A stretch of DNA of 64,000 bases from Stenotrophomonas sp. MMGLT7 (GCF_021168555.1 NZ_JAJOZS010000013.1:52788-116787); one strand, 5' to 3'; counted from the stretch's first letter, positions 19,272 through 27,856 are shown. A program made the numbers and translations. Notes: generated by a model not told the origin, from the sequence alone.

Positions 19272-20546
19272 ATGATTCAGTTCCGCCCCTTCCTTGCGGC
19301 CGCCGCGGCGCTGCTGCTGGCCGCCTGTGCCTCCTCCCCGTCCTCCCCTTCTCCCGTCGCCGCCGCGTCCACGCCGGCAGCGCCGACCGTGCTGCTGGTC
19401 TCCATCGACGGGCTGCGCGCCGACGTGCTCGACCGCGGCATGGCACCCAACCTTTCGCGCATCGCCGCGCAGGGCGTGCGAGCGCGGTGGATGAATCCCT
19501 CCTATCCCTCGCTCACCTTTCCCAACCACTACACCATCGTCACCGGCCTGCGCCCGGACCACCACGGCATCGTCAACAACACCATGCACGACGCCGCGCT
19601 CGGCGGCTTCTCGCTGTCCGACCGCGACGCGGTCGGCGACGCACGCTGGTGGGGCGGCGAGCCGCTGTGGGCCGGCGTACAGAAGGCCGGCATGCGCGCC
19701 TATACCTGGTCGTGGCCCGGCAGCGAGGCCGCCGTCGGCGGCATCCGCCCGACCCGCTGGCACAACTTCGACGCCAGCGTGCCGCAGCAGGCGCGGGTGG
19801 ACGAGGTACTGGGCTGGCTGTCCGAACCGGTCTCCACGCGGCCGCGGCTGGCCACGCTGTACTTCGAGCATGTCGACCATGCCGGCCACGATTACGGCCC
19901 GGACTCGCCCGAGTACGCGCAGGCCGTACGCGAGGTGGATGCCGCCGTCGGGCGCCTGCAGGCCGGGCTCGTGCGCCGCGGACTGACCAGCACGGTGGAC
20001 CTGGTGATCGTCTCCGACCATGGCATGGCCACGGTAGCGCCCGGCCATTTCGTCGTTGCCGAGGACATGCTGCCGGCGCAGCTGGCCACCATCGTCTCCG
20101 TCGGCCAGTCGGTCGGTTTCGAGCCGCTGCCCGGACAACAGGCCGCCGCCGAGGCGCACCTGCTCGGTGCGCATCCGCAGCACGACTGCTGGCGCAAGCA
20201 GGATCTGCCGGCCCGCTGGCACTACGGCACGCACCCGCGCATCCCCGCCATCGTCTGCCAGATGCACGAGGGCTGGGATGCAGTTCGGGCCGAGTGGGCC
20301 AAGCGCCGCCGCGCCGACGGCGGCACCCGCGGCTCGCACGGCTTCGATCCGGCGCTGCCGTCGATGCGCGCGGTGTTCATGGCCTCCGGTCCGTCGTTCC
20401 GCCAGGGCCAGACTTTGCCGCCGTTCGACAATGTCGACGTCTACCCGCTGCTGGCGCGCCTGCTCGGCATCGAGGCCGCGCCCAACGACGGCGACCCGGC
20501 CACGCTGCTGCCGGCGCTGCGCGACGGAGTCGGCTCGCCGCGCTGA
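19272..20546 (+). CDS. Nucleotide pyrophosphatase/phosphodiesterase lipoprotein
   Basis: 424-residue alkaline-phosphatase-superfamily phosphodiesterase of the NPP type, which hydrolyses nucleotide phosphodiesters with two zinc ions. A lipobox LAAC with C19 suggests lipid anchoring. Metal and active-site elements are visible: D46 in VSIDGLR, the nucleophile T82 in YPSLTFPNHYTIVTG, EHVDHAGHDYGP and VIVSDHGM, and a late GSHGFD histidine. A crystallised Xanthomonas NPP has the same length and motifs, which is established knowledge of the family. A possible leaderless promoter precedes it. Confidence 0.9.
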   Translation: MIQFRPFLAAAAALLLAACASSPSSPSPVAAASTPAAPTVLLVSIDGLRADVLDRGMAPNLSRIAAQGVRARWMNPSYPSLTFPNHYTIVTGLRPDHHGIVNNTMHDAALGGFSLSDRDAVGDARWWGGEPLWAGVQKAGMRAYTWSWPGSEAAVGGIRPTRWHNFDASVPQQARVDEVLGWLSEPVSTRPRLATLYFEHVDHAGHDYGPDSPEYAQAVREVDAAVGRLQAGLVRRGLTSTVDLVIVSDHGMATVAPGHFVVAEDMLPAQLATIVSVGQSVGFEPLPGQQAAAEAHLLGAHPQHDCWRKQDLPARWHYGTHPRIPAIVCQMHEGWDAVRAEWAKRRRADGGTRGSHGFDPALPSMRAVFMASGPSFRQGQTLPPFDNVDVYPLLARLLGIEAAPNDGDPATLLPALRDGVGSPR

Positions 20547-20616
20547 ACATCCCGACCGCCTCGTCCGAGGCGGTCGTCCAGGGCCGCATAAGGACAGTCG
20601 CACCTGCGGCCCAAAC

Positions 20617-20645
20617 GAAAAACGCGGCGCAAGCGCCGCGTTTTC
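20617..20645. terminator. Bidirectional hairpin terminator
   Basis: A perfect GC stem, AACGCGGCGC/GCGCCGCGTT with an AA loop, is flanked by A and T runs. On the minus strand it ends in TTTTT just after the THX gene; on the plus strand it ends in TTTT after the phosphodiesterase gene. Confidence 0.85.
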
Positions 20646-20667
20646 CACCTGAGGGGCAGTGCCCGGC

Positions 20668-20850
20668 TCAGCCGGCCTTGGCGACCGTCTTCTTGGCCAC
20701 GGCCTTCTTGGCCGGCGCCTTGACCACGGTCTTCTTGGCGACCGGCGCGGCGGCGCCCACGATCACCTTGGCCACGCTGTGGCTGCGCGAATTGCCATAG
20801 CTGGAGTTGTAGCGCTTGCCCTTGGCAGTTTTGCGGTCACCCTTACCCAT
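20668..20850 (-). CDS. 30S ribosomal protein THX-like (bS31 family)
   Basis: 60-residue basic protein. The first half, MGKGDRKTAKGKRYNSSYGN, matches ribosomal protein THX, a small peptide buried in the head of the 30S subunit. The second half is a lysine/alanine/valine-rich tail (VAKKTVVKAPAKKAVAKKT) like histone-H1-type tails. ATG 20850 has a strong AGGAG ribosome site seven bases upstream. It is monocistronic and ends at the hairpin terminator. Confidence 0.88.
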   Translation of the reverse strand: MGKGDRKTAKGKRYNSSYGNSRSHSVAKVIVGAAAPVAKKTVVKAPAKKAVAKKTVAKAG

Positions 20851-20978
20851 GCGGATACTCCTAAGAAAAGATTGAACATTCGGCCGCGCCGTTTTCCATG
20901 CGCGAGGCCGCAAAGACTAACACACGCACCGGAATCGCTGCCCCGGGCGCGACCAGCCCTCGAGTGGATGGCAAGCCC

Positions 20979-21395
20979 TCAGTGGGCGCAGCGCGCGTCG
21001 TGCACGTGCCAGTGGTTCAGCCGCAGGTTGAGCAGGTGCGCCAGCCCCACCAGCATGCCGCCCAGCGTCATCACGGCCGCATGCGGAACCGTCGATTCGT
21101 GCAGCGGCGGGTACAGCACGCCCAGCCACAGCAACAGCAGGCCGGCCAGCAGCACGCTCAGGGCACGGAACAGGTGGTGACGGCGATAGCCCCAGACCAG
21201 GCTGAACAGGCCAAGCACGCTGACAAACACCACGAAGCCGATCTCGAGCGCATCGTCCAGCAGGAACGAGAGCCCCAGCGACGGGATCACGGCCAGCAGC
21301 ATCGGCAGCAGGGCGCAATGCACGGCACACAACAACGAGCCCGTGGCGCCGAAGCGGTCGAGCAGGCGGGACAGGGGCGATTTGTTATCAGACAT
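20979..21395 (-). CDS. MerC-domain membrane protein
   Basis: 138-residue membrane protein with four predicted helices and the MerC signature GSLLCAVHCALLPMLLAVIPSLG, whose paired cysteines are the metal-contact candidates. The tail is histidine-rich (NLRLNHWHVHDARCAH). MerC proteins move mercuric ions in mer operons; here no other mer gene is present. The gene is divergent from a ZnuD-like receptor across a shared promoter region, so a role in zinc handling is more likely. ATG 21395 is chosen because the upstream extension runs into the intergenic AT-rich operator-like region. Confidence 0.82.
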   Translation of the reverse strand: MSDNKSPLSRLLDRFGATGSLLCAVHCALLPMLLAVIPSLGLSFLLDDALEIGFVVFVSVLGLFSLVWGYRRHHLFRALSVLLAGLLLLWLGVLYPPLHESTVPHAAVMTLGGMLVGLAHLLNLRLNHWHVHDARCAH

Positions 21396-21423
21396 GACTT
21401 CCGGGCCATCACACTTTCCGTTT

Positions 21424-21440
21424 GGAACATTATAACATTG
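21424..21440. promoter_or_regulatory. Possible Zur operator between merC-like and receptor genes
   Basis: GGAACATTATAACATTG contains TATAACATT, one half of the E. coli Zur box, and a direct AACATT repeat, in an otherwise GC-rich region. Only one half-site matches well. Its place between two divergent zinc-type genes and the presence of zur nearby support the call. Confidence 0.4.
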
Positions 21441-21580
21441 TCGATGTCGTAACCAGACAAGCCCCCACCGCTCCACCCCTCAACGCTTGCCCCTTGAGTG
21501 CTGCCGACCGCCCCAGGCGGCCGGCCTGGACAGCATCCCACCGGCTGCGCATCCCCCTCCCTGTTCCAGGCCCATTACCC

Positions 21581-23629
21581 ATGAACCCGACTTTCTCCTC
21601 CTCTCCCCGCCGCAAGGCGCTGACGCTGGCCCTGGCCGCCCTGCTGGCCCCGGCCGCCGCCCAGGCCGCAGCCGAGCAGGCCGACACCCCGCCCGGCGAC
21701 AGCCGCCACACCTCCACCGCACACGACCGCCACGCCAAGGACCTGGATGCGGTGATCGTCACCGCCAGCCCGCTGCGCGACAGCGCCACCGAACTGAGCC
21801 GCCCGGTCGAGGTGCTCAGCGGCGAGCGCCTGGACGAGGCGCGCGCGGCCAGCCTGGGCGAGACCATCTCCGGCCTGCCCGGCGTGCAGAGTTCCAACTT
21901 CGGCCCCGGCGTCGGCCGCCCGATCATCCGCGGCATGGACGGCCCGCGCGTGGCCGTGCTCAACGACGGGCTGTCCAGCCAGGACGTGTCCACGGTGAGC
22001 CAGGACCACTCGCCGGCGGTGGAATCCTTCCTCGCCGACCAGATCGAGGTGCTCAAGGGCCCGTCCACCCTGCTGTACGGCTCCGGTGCCATCGGCGGCG
22101 TGGTCAACGTGGTCGACGGGCGCATCGCCGAGACGCCGGTGGACGGCTTCAGCGGCCGCGCCGAGGTGCGCTTCGACGGCGGCGACCGCGACGGCAACAC
22201 CGACATGTTCCGCGTCGATGCCGGCAACGGCAGCGGCCTGTCGATGCACGCCGACGGCGTGTACCGCAACCAGAAGGACTACGACACCCCGCTCGGCCGC
22301 CAGGACAACTCGTTCGTCGACACCAAGTCCGGCTCGGTCGGCACCTCGCTGTCGGGCGACTGGGGCTTCGTCGGCGTGTCGGCCTCGCGCTTCCGCGACG
22401 ACTACGGCAACCCCGGCGAGCCGGGCGACCTGGCCGAGGGCGAGCGCGGCGTGTGGCTGCGCATGAAGCAGGACCGCTACGAGCTCAAGGGCGGCCTCAA
22501 CGACCCGTGGGGCGAAGGCAGCGGCCTGCGCTACAGCATCGGCCACACCCAGTACGACCATACCGAGTTCGAGGGCGACGAGGTCGGCACCATGTTCAGC
22601 AAGCGCGCCAACGAGGGCCGCGTCGAGGCCGCCTTCGCCGCCGACAGCGGCTGGAAGACCGCCATCGGCCTGCAGGGCAGCGACTCGACCTTCGAGGCGA
22701 TCGGCGAGGAAGCGTTCGTGCCCAAGACCGACAACAAGTCGCTCGGCCTGTTCGCGGTGGCGCGCAACAGCTGGGGGCCGTTCCAGGCCGATCTCGGCGC
22801 GCGCATCGACCAGGTCAAGTACGAGACCGACAGCGGCCTGTCGCGCGACTTCCACCCGGGCAGCGCCTCGCTGAGCGGCGCCTGGCGGCTGAACCCGAAC
22901 TGGCGCCTGACCCTCAACCTGGACCACGCCGAGCGCGCCCCGGCCGAGGAGGAACTGTTCGCCGACGGCCCGCACATCGCCACCCTGGCCTACGAGATCG
23001 GCAACCCCGACCTGAAGAAGGAGGCCGCCAACCAGGCCGAACTGGGCCTGCAGTACCAGAACGAATGGATGGACGCCAAGGTCGCGGCCTACTACAACCG
23101 CTACAACGACTTCATCTACCTGGCCGATACCGGCGGCAGCTGGTACTTCGACGAGGAGGACGAGGAACTGCCGATCCGCCAGTGGAACCAGGGCGACGCC
23201 AAGTTCCACGGTTTCGAGGGCGAGGCCACCTTCCACCTGGCCAACAACGACACCGGTACCTGGGACCTGCGCGTGTTCGGCGACACCGTGCGCGCGCGCC
23301 TGGTCGACGGCGGCAACCTGCCGCGCATCGCGCCCTCGCGCGTGGGCACCCAGCTGCGCTGGGAGAACGCCGTCTGGCGCGCCTCGCTCGGCGCCACCCG
23401 CGTCAACAAGCAGGACAAGGTGGCCGAGGGCGAGACCCCGACCGACGGCTACACCCTGGTCGATGCCCACCTCGCCTACCACGTCGATGCCGGCCGCAGC
23501 GCGTGGGAAGTGTTCCTGGACGGCAACAACCTCACCGACCAGGAGGCCCGCGTGCACACCTCGTTCCTCAAGGACGACGTGATGCTGCCGGGCCGCAACG
23601 CCTCCTTCGGCGTGCGCCTGTTCTTCTGA
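21581..23629 (+). CDS. TonB-dependent receptor, ZnuD-like (zinc uptake)
   Basis: 682-residue outer-membrane receptor: signal peptide (about 1-27, ALLAPAAAQA), a histidine-bearing stretch after the signal (HTSTAHDRHAKD), a TonB-box-like DAVIVTAS, a plug domain (about 60-170, with GVQSSNFGPGVGRPIIRGMDGPRVAVLNDGL and LYGSGAIGGVVNVVDGRI), and a 22-strand barrel ending in FGVRLFF with the terminal aromatic needed for assembly. The plug and the position beside a MerC-like gene and a zur gene resemble ZnuD receptors that import zinc when Zur is inactive. The substrate is inferred. ATG 21581 starts the signal peptide; no clear ribosome site is visible. Confidence 0.85.
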   Translation: MNPTFSSSPRRKALTLALAALLAPAAAQAAAEQADTPPGDSRHTSTAHDRHAKDLDAVIVTASPLRDSATELSRPVEVLSGERLDEARAASLGETISGLPGVQSSNFGPGVGRPIIRGMDGPRVAVLNDGLSSQDVSTVSQDHSPAVESFLADQIEVLKGPSTLLYGSGAIGGVVNVVDGRIAETPVDGFSGRAEVRFDGGDRDGNTDMFRVDAGNGSGLSMHADGVYRNQKDYDTPLGRQDNSFVDTKSGSVGTSLSGDWGFVGVSASRFRDDYGNPGEPGDLAEGERGVWLRMKQDRYELKGGLNDPWGEGSGLRYSIGHTQYDHTEFEGDEVGTMFSKRANEGRVEAAFAADSGWKTAIGLQGSDSTFEAIGEEAFVPKTDNKSLGLFAVARNSWGPFQADLGARIDQVKYETDSGLSRDFHPGSASLSGAWRLNPNWRLTLNLDHAERAPAEEELFADGPHIATLAYEIGNPDLKKEAANQAELGLQYQNEWMDAKVAAYYNRYNDFIYLADTGGSWYFDEEDEELPIRQWNQGDAKFHGFEGEATFHLANNDTGTWDLRVFGDTVRARLVDGGNLPRIAPSRVGTQLRWENAVWRASLGATRVNKQDKVAEGETPTDGYTLVDAHLAYHVDAGRSAWEVFLDGNNLTDQEARVHTSFLKDDVMLPGRNASFGVRLFF

Positions 23630-23638
23630 CCACACCGC

Positions 23639-23661
23639 GGGGCGACCATCACGGTCGCCCC
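23639..23661 (+). terminator. Hairpin after the TonB receptor gene
   Basis: GGGGCGACC and GGTCGCCCC pair around a five-base loop ten bases after the receptor stop. There is no T run, so termination strength is uncertain. Confidence 0.55.
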
Positions 23662-23707
23662 CTCCCCCTACACATAGACTCATTCTGTTCAACGCGACGA
23701 ACGCGGA

Positions 23708-23736
23708 TTGATAACTTCGTGCCGACACGTTATACA
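23708..23736 (+). promoter_or_regulatory. Near-consensus sigma-70 promoter
   Basis: TTGATA at 23708-23713 and TATACA at 23731-23736 are separated by exactly 17 bases. This is the best sigma-70-type match noticed in the window, about 70 bases before the exported four-cysteine protein gene. Confidence 0.6.
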
Positions 23737-23812
23737 TGCCCATGCGCTTGAAGGCGCATTCAATGGCGTTCAGCGCGACCAAGAGGCAATTTCATACGAA
23801 AAGGAGTTTTCT

Positions 23813-24367
23813 ATGAAGTCGCACATACTTTTTGCTATCGCCATTTCAGTGTTCGGCTTGAGCGTGACGTCGAGTCCGGTGTCGGCGCAAGAGCAATTAT
23901 CTGAGCAGGCCAATGAAGATGTAGCTGTACAGATAGCAAGCGCCTACATCGCGCAGCAGAAGCTCATCCGCAAGACCGCCCCGATACATTCTGCAGAACA
24001 GTTGGCAGGATTTCTTGCCAAAACGAAGGATACCGCTTCGCCTATCGACTTACTGTCTCCTGTCGCGAAAGCACGTTTTGTGGATTCACTGCGCTTCAAC
24101 GAGACTGGCGTTACATCCTTCTATTACGCTGACATCGAGTCGGAGCTTAATAGCAGCCAAGCCTACGAACTGCTGTCCACGTTCGGCCTACAAAGCACTC
24201 TGGCTTTCATGCCCAAGCTTCGGGTCGATAATGCGAAGGACAGGGAAATCATGACCGCGTTCAGCGATGAAGTTCCTTTGCTGATGGCCGATCACGAGAA
24301 CTACTGGTGCTCAAGCCGTGCGACGTGCTCGCGCGACATTGGTTCAATCTGCATGAGCGGCTGTTGA
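23813..24367 (+). CDS. Exported protein with C-terminal four-cysteine tail, unknown
   Basis: 184-residue protein with a clear signal peptide (residues 1-25, ending PVSAQ). The mature part is mostly helical with no cysteine until the last 20 residues, where C166, C172, C180 and C184 follow the pattern C-x5-C-x7-C-x3-C, with the last cysteine as the final residue. I do not recognise a family. ATG 23813 has an AAGGAG ribosome site. The stop overlaps the start of the next gene by one base (TGATG), so the two are translationally coupled. Base composition is much less GC-rich than the flanking zinc genes, suggesting transfer. A precursor or substrate for disulfide formation or other cysteine chemistry by its partner is possible, but this is inference. 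Confidence 0.78.
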   Translation: MKSHILFAIAISVFGLSVTSSPVSAQEQLSEQANEDVAVQIASAYIAQQKLIRKTAPIHSAEQLAGFLAKTKDTASPIDLLSPVAKARFVDSLRFNETGVTSFYYADIESELNSSQAYELLSTFGLQSTLAFMPKLRVDNAKDREIMTAFSDEVPLLMADHENYWCSSRATCSRDIGSICMSGC

Positions 24368-25266
24368 TGAGGCCTACTGCAATTTTCGGTGTCGCCATCC
24401 TCTGGCTGGCGACACTTTCGGCTTTGAACCCACTGGCGGCTTCATCCGCGCTGGAAGATGACTCGATATACGAACAACTAGTTGCACTGAATAGCCAGCT
24501 ACGCGACGTGAGCGGGCAGCAACGATCGGCGGCAGTTGTACAGCGATACCGGGAACTCATGTCAAAAGTCTCGGCATGCGTCCGCCCGATCGATGACGTG
24601 GCGCGCGCCGATGACCTGTTCCGCGCAACCGCATTCGCCGAACTTTATTCGCTGTCGGAATCAGACGTGGACACTTTGGGCTGCCTGTACCAAGAGCTGT
24701 CGCGCAATGGCAAGACAAGTCGCTGGCACGTACTTACATACGCCGGCGCGCTCGTCACGGTCGCACGCTATGCGGACGCCAATCGACTATCTAAGCATGT
24801 ACCGGACGGACGGATGCCGCTGTTGCCCGAGTTAACGGCCGCCCCAAGTCTAAGTAAAGGCTGGCGGTTCATCTCGCTTGAGAACGAGGCCCATGCCGAT
24901 GTACGGAACTGGACTCCGCTTCCAGATCAACTGCAGATCATCGCCGTCGTTCATCCGGCGTGCGCCTTCTCGGTGCGCGCCTTAGCCGACATCGAATCGC
25001 GGGAAGATCTGCGCCAGATGCGCGACCACCTGCTGCTTGTCGTCCCGCCGGATGCCTCGTTACCGAACAAAGCACTGCTGACCTGGAACGGCACGCATCC
25101 GGATATGCCGATGCATGTGATGTATACCCGGGACGACTGGCAGGCCCTGCCCAGCCTGGACACGCCAACGTTCTACCTAATGAGCGGCACACAGCTCGTA
25201 CAGACATTCGAGGGCTGGCCCAATGCCGATGGCGTAATACGCATGCAGGCGGCGTTCTCTCAGTAA
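24367..25266 (+). CDS. Exported protein with C-terminal thioredoxin-like domain, unknown
   Basis: 299-residue protein: signal peptide or anchor at residues 5-26, a helical middle part with C71 and C106, and a C-terminal domain (about 188-299) that reads like a thioredoxin fold. The strand LQIIAVVHPACAFSVRAL has C199 where TlpA-type proteins carry C-x-x-C, but the second cysteine is serine. DTPTFYLMSGTQLVQTFEGW supplies the expected cis-proline (P267). A single-cysteine thioredoxin fold could act as an isomerase, reductase partner or binding domain. It is coupled to the four-cysteine protein gene and shares its lower GC. No known system is recognised. Confidence 0.75.
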   Translation: MRPTAIFGVAILWLATLSALNPLAASSALEDDSIYEQLVALNSQLRDVSGQQRSAAVVQRYRELMSKVSACVRPIDDVARADDLFRATAFAELYSLSESDVDTLGCLYQELSRNGKTSRWHVLTYAGALVTVARYADANRLSKHVPDGRMPLLPELTAAPSLSKGWRFISLENEAHADVRNWTPLPDQLQIIAVVHPACAFSVRALADIESREDLRQMRDHLLLVVPPDASLPNKALLTWNGTHPDMPMHVMYTRDDWQALPSLDTPTFYLMSGTQLVQTFEGWPNADGVIRMQAAFSQ

Positions 25267-25334
25267 CGCCGATGCCCGGCAACAGGGATTCATACCGCCG
25301 CCGACTGGGGACAAACGAAACCGAAAAACTGTCC

Positions 25335-25826
25335 TTATCCTGCCATCGCGCACTCCGCGCACAGCCCGTGCACTTCCAGCGTCTGCGCCTGCGGCTGGAA
25401 GCCCAGCGCCTTGGCGCGTTTTTCCAGCTGCGTGACCACCTCGCGGTCCTCCAGCTCCACCGCGCTGTGGCAGCGGTCGCAGATCAGGAACGGCACCGAG
25501 TGCTGGGCGCTGGAGGGATGGTGGCAGGCGACGAAGGCATTGACCGAGGACAGCTTGTGCACGAAGCCGTTGGCCATCAGGAAGTCCAGCGCGCGGTAGA
25601 CGGTGGGCGGCGCGTCGGCGCCCACGCCCTTGCCCTGGCGCACCCATTCCAGCAGGTCGTAGGCCTTGACCGGCTTGCCGGCCTCGGCGATCAGACGCAG
25701 CACGTTGGCGCGGATCGGCGTGAGCCGCAGGCCGCGTTCGCGGCAGGCACGCTCGACCGCCTGGACGAAGCCGGCGGCATCGTCGACATGGTGGTGCGGA
25801 TCGGTACAGGCGTGCGTGCTGGACAT
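25335..25826 (-). CDS. zur: Fur-family zinc regulator Zur
   Basis: 163-residue Fur-family repressor. It has the winged-helix segment LRLTPIRANVLRLIAEAGKPVKAYDLLEWV, the PTVYRALDFLMANGFVHKL recognition region, a histidine-rich metal region (CHHPSSAQHSVPFLICDRCHS) and the structural zinc cysteines CDRC and CAEC. The APPTVYRALDFL plus VNAFVACHH pattern is that of Zur rather than Fur. With zinc bound it should repress uptake genes such as the receptor at 21581. It follows gltX by 13 bases on the same strand, so it is probably cotranscribed from the gltX promoter. The N-terminus has an unusual HACTDPHHHVD stretch that might bind metal. Confidence 0.88.
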   Translation of the reverse strand: MSSTHACTDPHHHVDDAAGFVQAVERACRERGLRLTPIRANVLRLIAEAGKPVKAYDLLEWVRQGKGVGADAPPTVYRALDFLMANGFVHKLSSVNAFVACHHPSSAQHSVPFLICDRCHSAVELEDREVVTQLEKRAKALGFQPQAQTLEVHGLCAECAMAG

Positions 25827-25839
25827 GGGGCCTCCCGGC

Positions 25840-27246
25840 TCAGGCGATCGCTTCGATCTTGATAAGCGCCGCGTCGATGCGTTTCAAGGCCTGCTCGCGC
25901 CCGGCCAGGTACACGGTGTGGCCGATGTCGGGGCTGACCTGGGTGCCGGTGATGGCCACGCGCAGCGGCTGGGCGACCTTGCCCATGCCCAGCTCCAGCG
26001 CGGCGGCGACCTCGTGCAGCGCGGCGGAGACGGCCTCGGCGTTCCATTCCGGCAAGGCCGCCAGCAGCTCGCGGGCCTTGCCCAGCGGCGCCGCAGCGGC
26101 CGGCTTGAGGTGCTTGGCCACCGCGGCCTCGTCGTAGTGTTCCAGCGGCCGGTACCAGACCTGCGCCTTCTCGGCCATTTCCTTCAGCGTCTGCACGCGC
26201 TCGCGCAGCGCGACCACCACGTCCTGCGGCGCCGGGCCGGCGTCCGGGTCGATGCCGAGCTTGCGCAGCTGGTATCCCAGCTGCGGCGCGATCGCCGCCG
26301 GTTCGTCGGTCTTCAGGTAGTGCTGGTTGACCCAGCCGAGCTTGGCCATGTCCAGCCGCGAGGCCTTGGAATTGACGTCGTGCACGTCGAACAGCGCCAC
26401 CAGTTCCTCGCGCGAGAAGATCTCCTGGTCGCCGTGCGACCAGCCCAGCCGCGCCAGGTAGTTGATCAGCGCGTCGGGCAGGTAGCCGGCGTCCTTGTAC
26501 TGCATCACGTCGGCCGCGCCGGTGCGCTTGGACAGCTTGGCGCCGGCCTCGTCCAGGATCATCGGCATGTGCGCGAACTTCGGCACCGGTGCGCCGAGGG
26601 CCTCGTAGATGTTGATCTGGCGCGGGGTGTTGTTGATGTGGTCGTCGCCGCGGATGACCTCGGTGATGTCCATGTCCCAGTCGTCCACCACCACCGCGAA
26701 GTTGTAGGTGGGATAGCCGTCCGGGCGGAAGATCACCATGTCGTCGAGCTCGCTGTTGGCGATCTCGATGCGGCCCTTGATCATGTCGTCGAAGGCCACC
26801 GTGCCGTCCAGCGGGTTCTTGAAGCGGATCACCCGGTTCGGATCGTCGCGGTACGGCAGCTTCAGTTCGCGCGCGGCGCCGTTGTAGCGCGGCTTCTCCT
26901 GCCGGGCCATCGCCGCCTCGCGCATGGCATCCAGCTCTTCCCTGCTCTCGTAGGCGTAGTAGGCCTTGCCCGCGGCCAGCAACTGCTCGGCCACCTCGCG
27001 GTAGCGGTCGATGCGCGCGGTCTGGTAGAACGGGCCCTCGTCGTAGTCCAGGCCCAGCCAGTCCATCGCCTCCAGGATGGCGTCGATCGCCGCCTGGGTG
27101 CTGCGCTCGCGGTCGGTGTCCTCGATGCGCAGCACGAACTTGCCACCGTGGTGGCGCGCCTGCAGCCAGCAGTACAGCGCGGTGCGCGCGCCGCCGATGT
27201 GCAGGTAGCCGGTGGGACTGGGGGCAAAGCGGGTACGGCAGGTCAT
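25840..27246 (-). CDS. gltX: Glutamate--tRNA ligase
   Basis: 468-residue class I aminoacyl-tRNA synthetase charging tRNA(Glu). Visible signatures are [18 protein letters not shown] with the HIGG motif at residues 16-19, [12 protein letters not shown], the glutamate-pocket region [31 protein letters not shown], and KLSKR in the second ATP motif. A C-terminal helical anticodon-binding part follows. Length is normal for a discriminating enzyme. It is the first gene of a probable gltX-zur unit. Confidence 0.95.
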   Translation of the reverse strand: MTCRTRFAPSPTGYLHIGGARTALYCWLQARHHGGKFVLRIEDTDRERSTQAAIDAILEAMDWLGLDYDEGPFYQTARIDRYREVAEQLLAAGKAYYAYESREELDAMREAAMARQEKPRYNGAARELKLPYRDDPNRVIRFKNPLDGTVAFDDMIKGRIEIANSELDDMVIFRPDGYPTYNFAVVVDDWDMDITEVIRGDDHINNTPRQINIYEALGAPVPKFAHMPMILDEAGAKLSKRTGAADVMQYKDAGYLPDALINYLARLGWSHGDQEIFSREELVALFDVHDVNSKASRLDMAKLGWVNQHYLKTDEPAAIAPQLGYQLRKLGIDPDAGPAPQDVVVALRERVQTLKEMAEKAQVWYRPLEHYDEAAVAKHLKPAAAAPLGKARELLAALPEWNAEAVSAALHEVAAALELGMGKVAQPLRVAITGTQVSPDIGHTVYLAGREQALKRIDAALIKIEAIA

Positions 27247-27316
27247 GGAGCGCTCGAAAGGACGGAAACCGGACGATTTTACCGGAGCCGCCCGCTCCCT
27301 GCCGCCCCGGCCGCGC

Positions 27317-27664
27317 TCAGGAACCGAGCAGGCCGAGCAGCGAGCGCCGCTGCTGGGCGTCGAGCCGGCGATAGCGCGCCAGCAGCAGCGCCTCGTCCTC
27401 GGAAACCGTCGCCACCAGGCCCTTGCCTCCGCTCACCGGCAAATGAGCACAGGCGGAATGGTCGTCGATCAGATAATCAAGGCTGATTCCCTGATCGGCA
27501 AATACGCGCTTGATCGAAAGCAATTGCCTGAAACTGGGTTCGGCCAGGCCATTTTCCCATTTGCTTATCGTCGCCTTGCCCACACCCAGATCGAAACCAA
27601 GTCGCTCCTGTGACCAACGCCGAGCAGTGCGTAGCTTTCGCAGACGTTCACCGAATTTAGTCAT
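27317..27664 (-). CDS. XRE-family transcriptional regulator
   Basis: 115-residue DNA-binding protein. Residues about 5-65 are a Cro/C1-type helix-turn-helix ([41 protein letters not shown]). The rest is a short helical tail ending [20 protein letters not shown], probably for dimerisation. It is transcribed away from the EAL-domain gene. The 192-base region between them is AT-rich and carries a perfect inverted repeat, so this protein is the likely binder and may control both genes. The first half of the gene is less GC-rich than its surroundings. Confidence 0.85.
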   Translation of the reverse strand: MTKFGERLRKLRTARRWSQERLGFDLGVGKATISKWENGLAEPSFRQLLSIKRVFADQGISLDYLIDDHSACAHLPVSGGKGLVATVSEDEALLLARYRRLDAQQRRSLLGLLGS

Positions 27665-27763
27665 CAGGACGGCATCACGACCGATGCATTTCCCACGGAG
27701 CCCCAGTCCGGGCCTTGCCGGTCAGTCTGGCGTGCGCAACCACGTGCTGTCGTCTCCTTTTCT

Positions 27764-27769
27764 TATACT
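27764..27769 (+). promoter_or_regulatory. -10-like TATACT before the EAL gene
   Basis: TATACT matches the -10 consensus in five of six positions. Its -35 is weak. The operator-like repeat at 27781-27807 begins 11 bases downstream, where a bound repressor would block initiation. Confidence 0.35.
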
Positions 27770-27780
27770 TTTGTTTCTGT

Positions 27781-27807
27781 TTTGGAAACTAAATCAAGGT
27801 TTCCAAA
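27781..27807. promoter_or_regulatory. Operator-like perfect inverted repeat
   Basis: TTTGGAAAC and GTTTCCAAA are exact complements nine bases long, separated by nine bases. An overlapping GTTTC (27773-27777) pairs with the same GGAAAC half at seven-base spacing, giving three evenly arranged half-sites. It lies between the divergent XRE and EAL genes. Confidence 0.6.
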
Positions 27808-27856
27808 CATCTTCACTGCTAGCGTCTTTGACTGGAAAACCACGTCGGATCGGCTC

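Noticed and set aside
20979..21395. Mercury-resistance operon based on the MerC domain
   Set aside because: No merR, merT, merP or merA gene is nearby. The neighbours point to zinc.
27782..27856. TTG 27782 as start of the EAL protein
   Set aside because: It would place the N-terminus inside the operator-like repeat and add 25 residues without homology. ATG 27857 gives the usual domain start.
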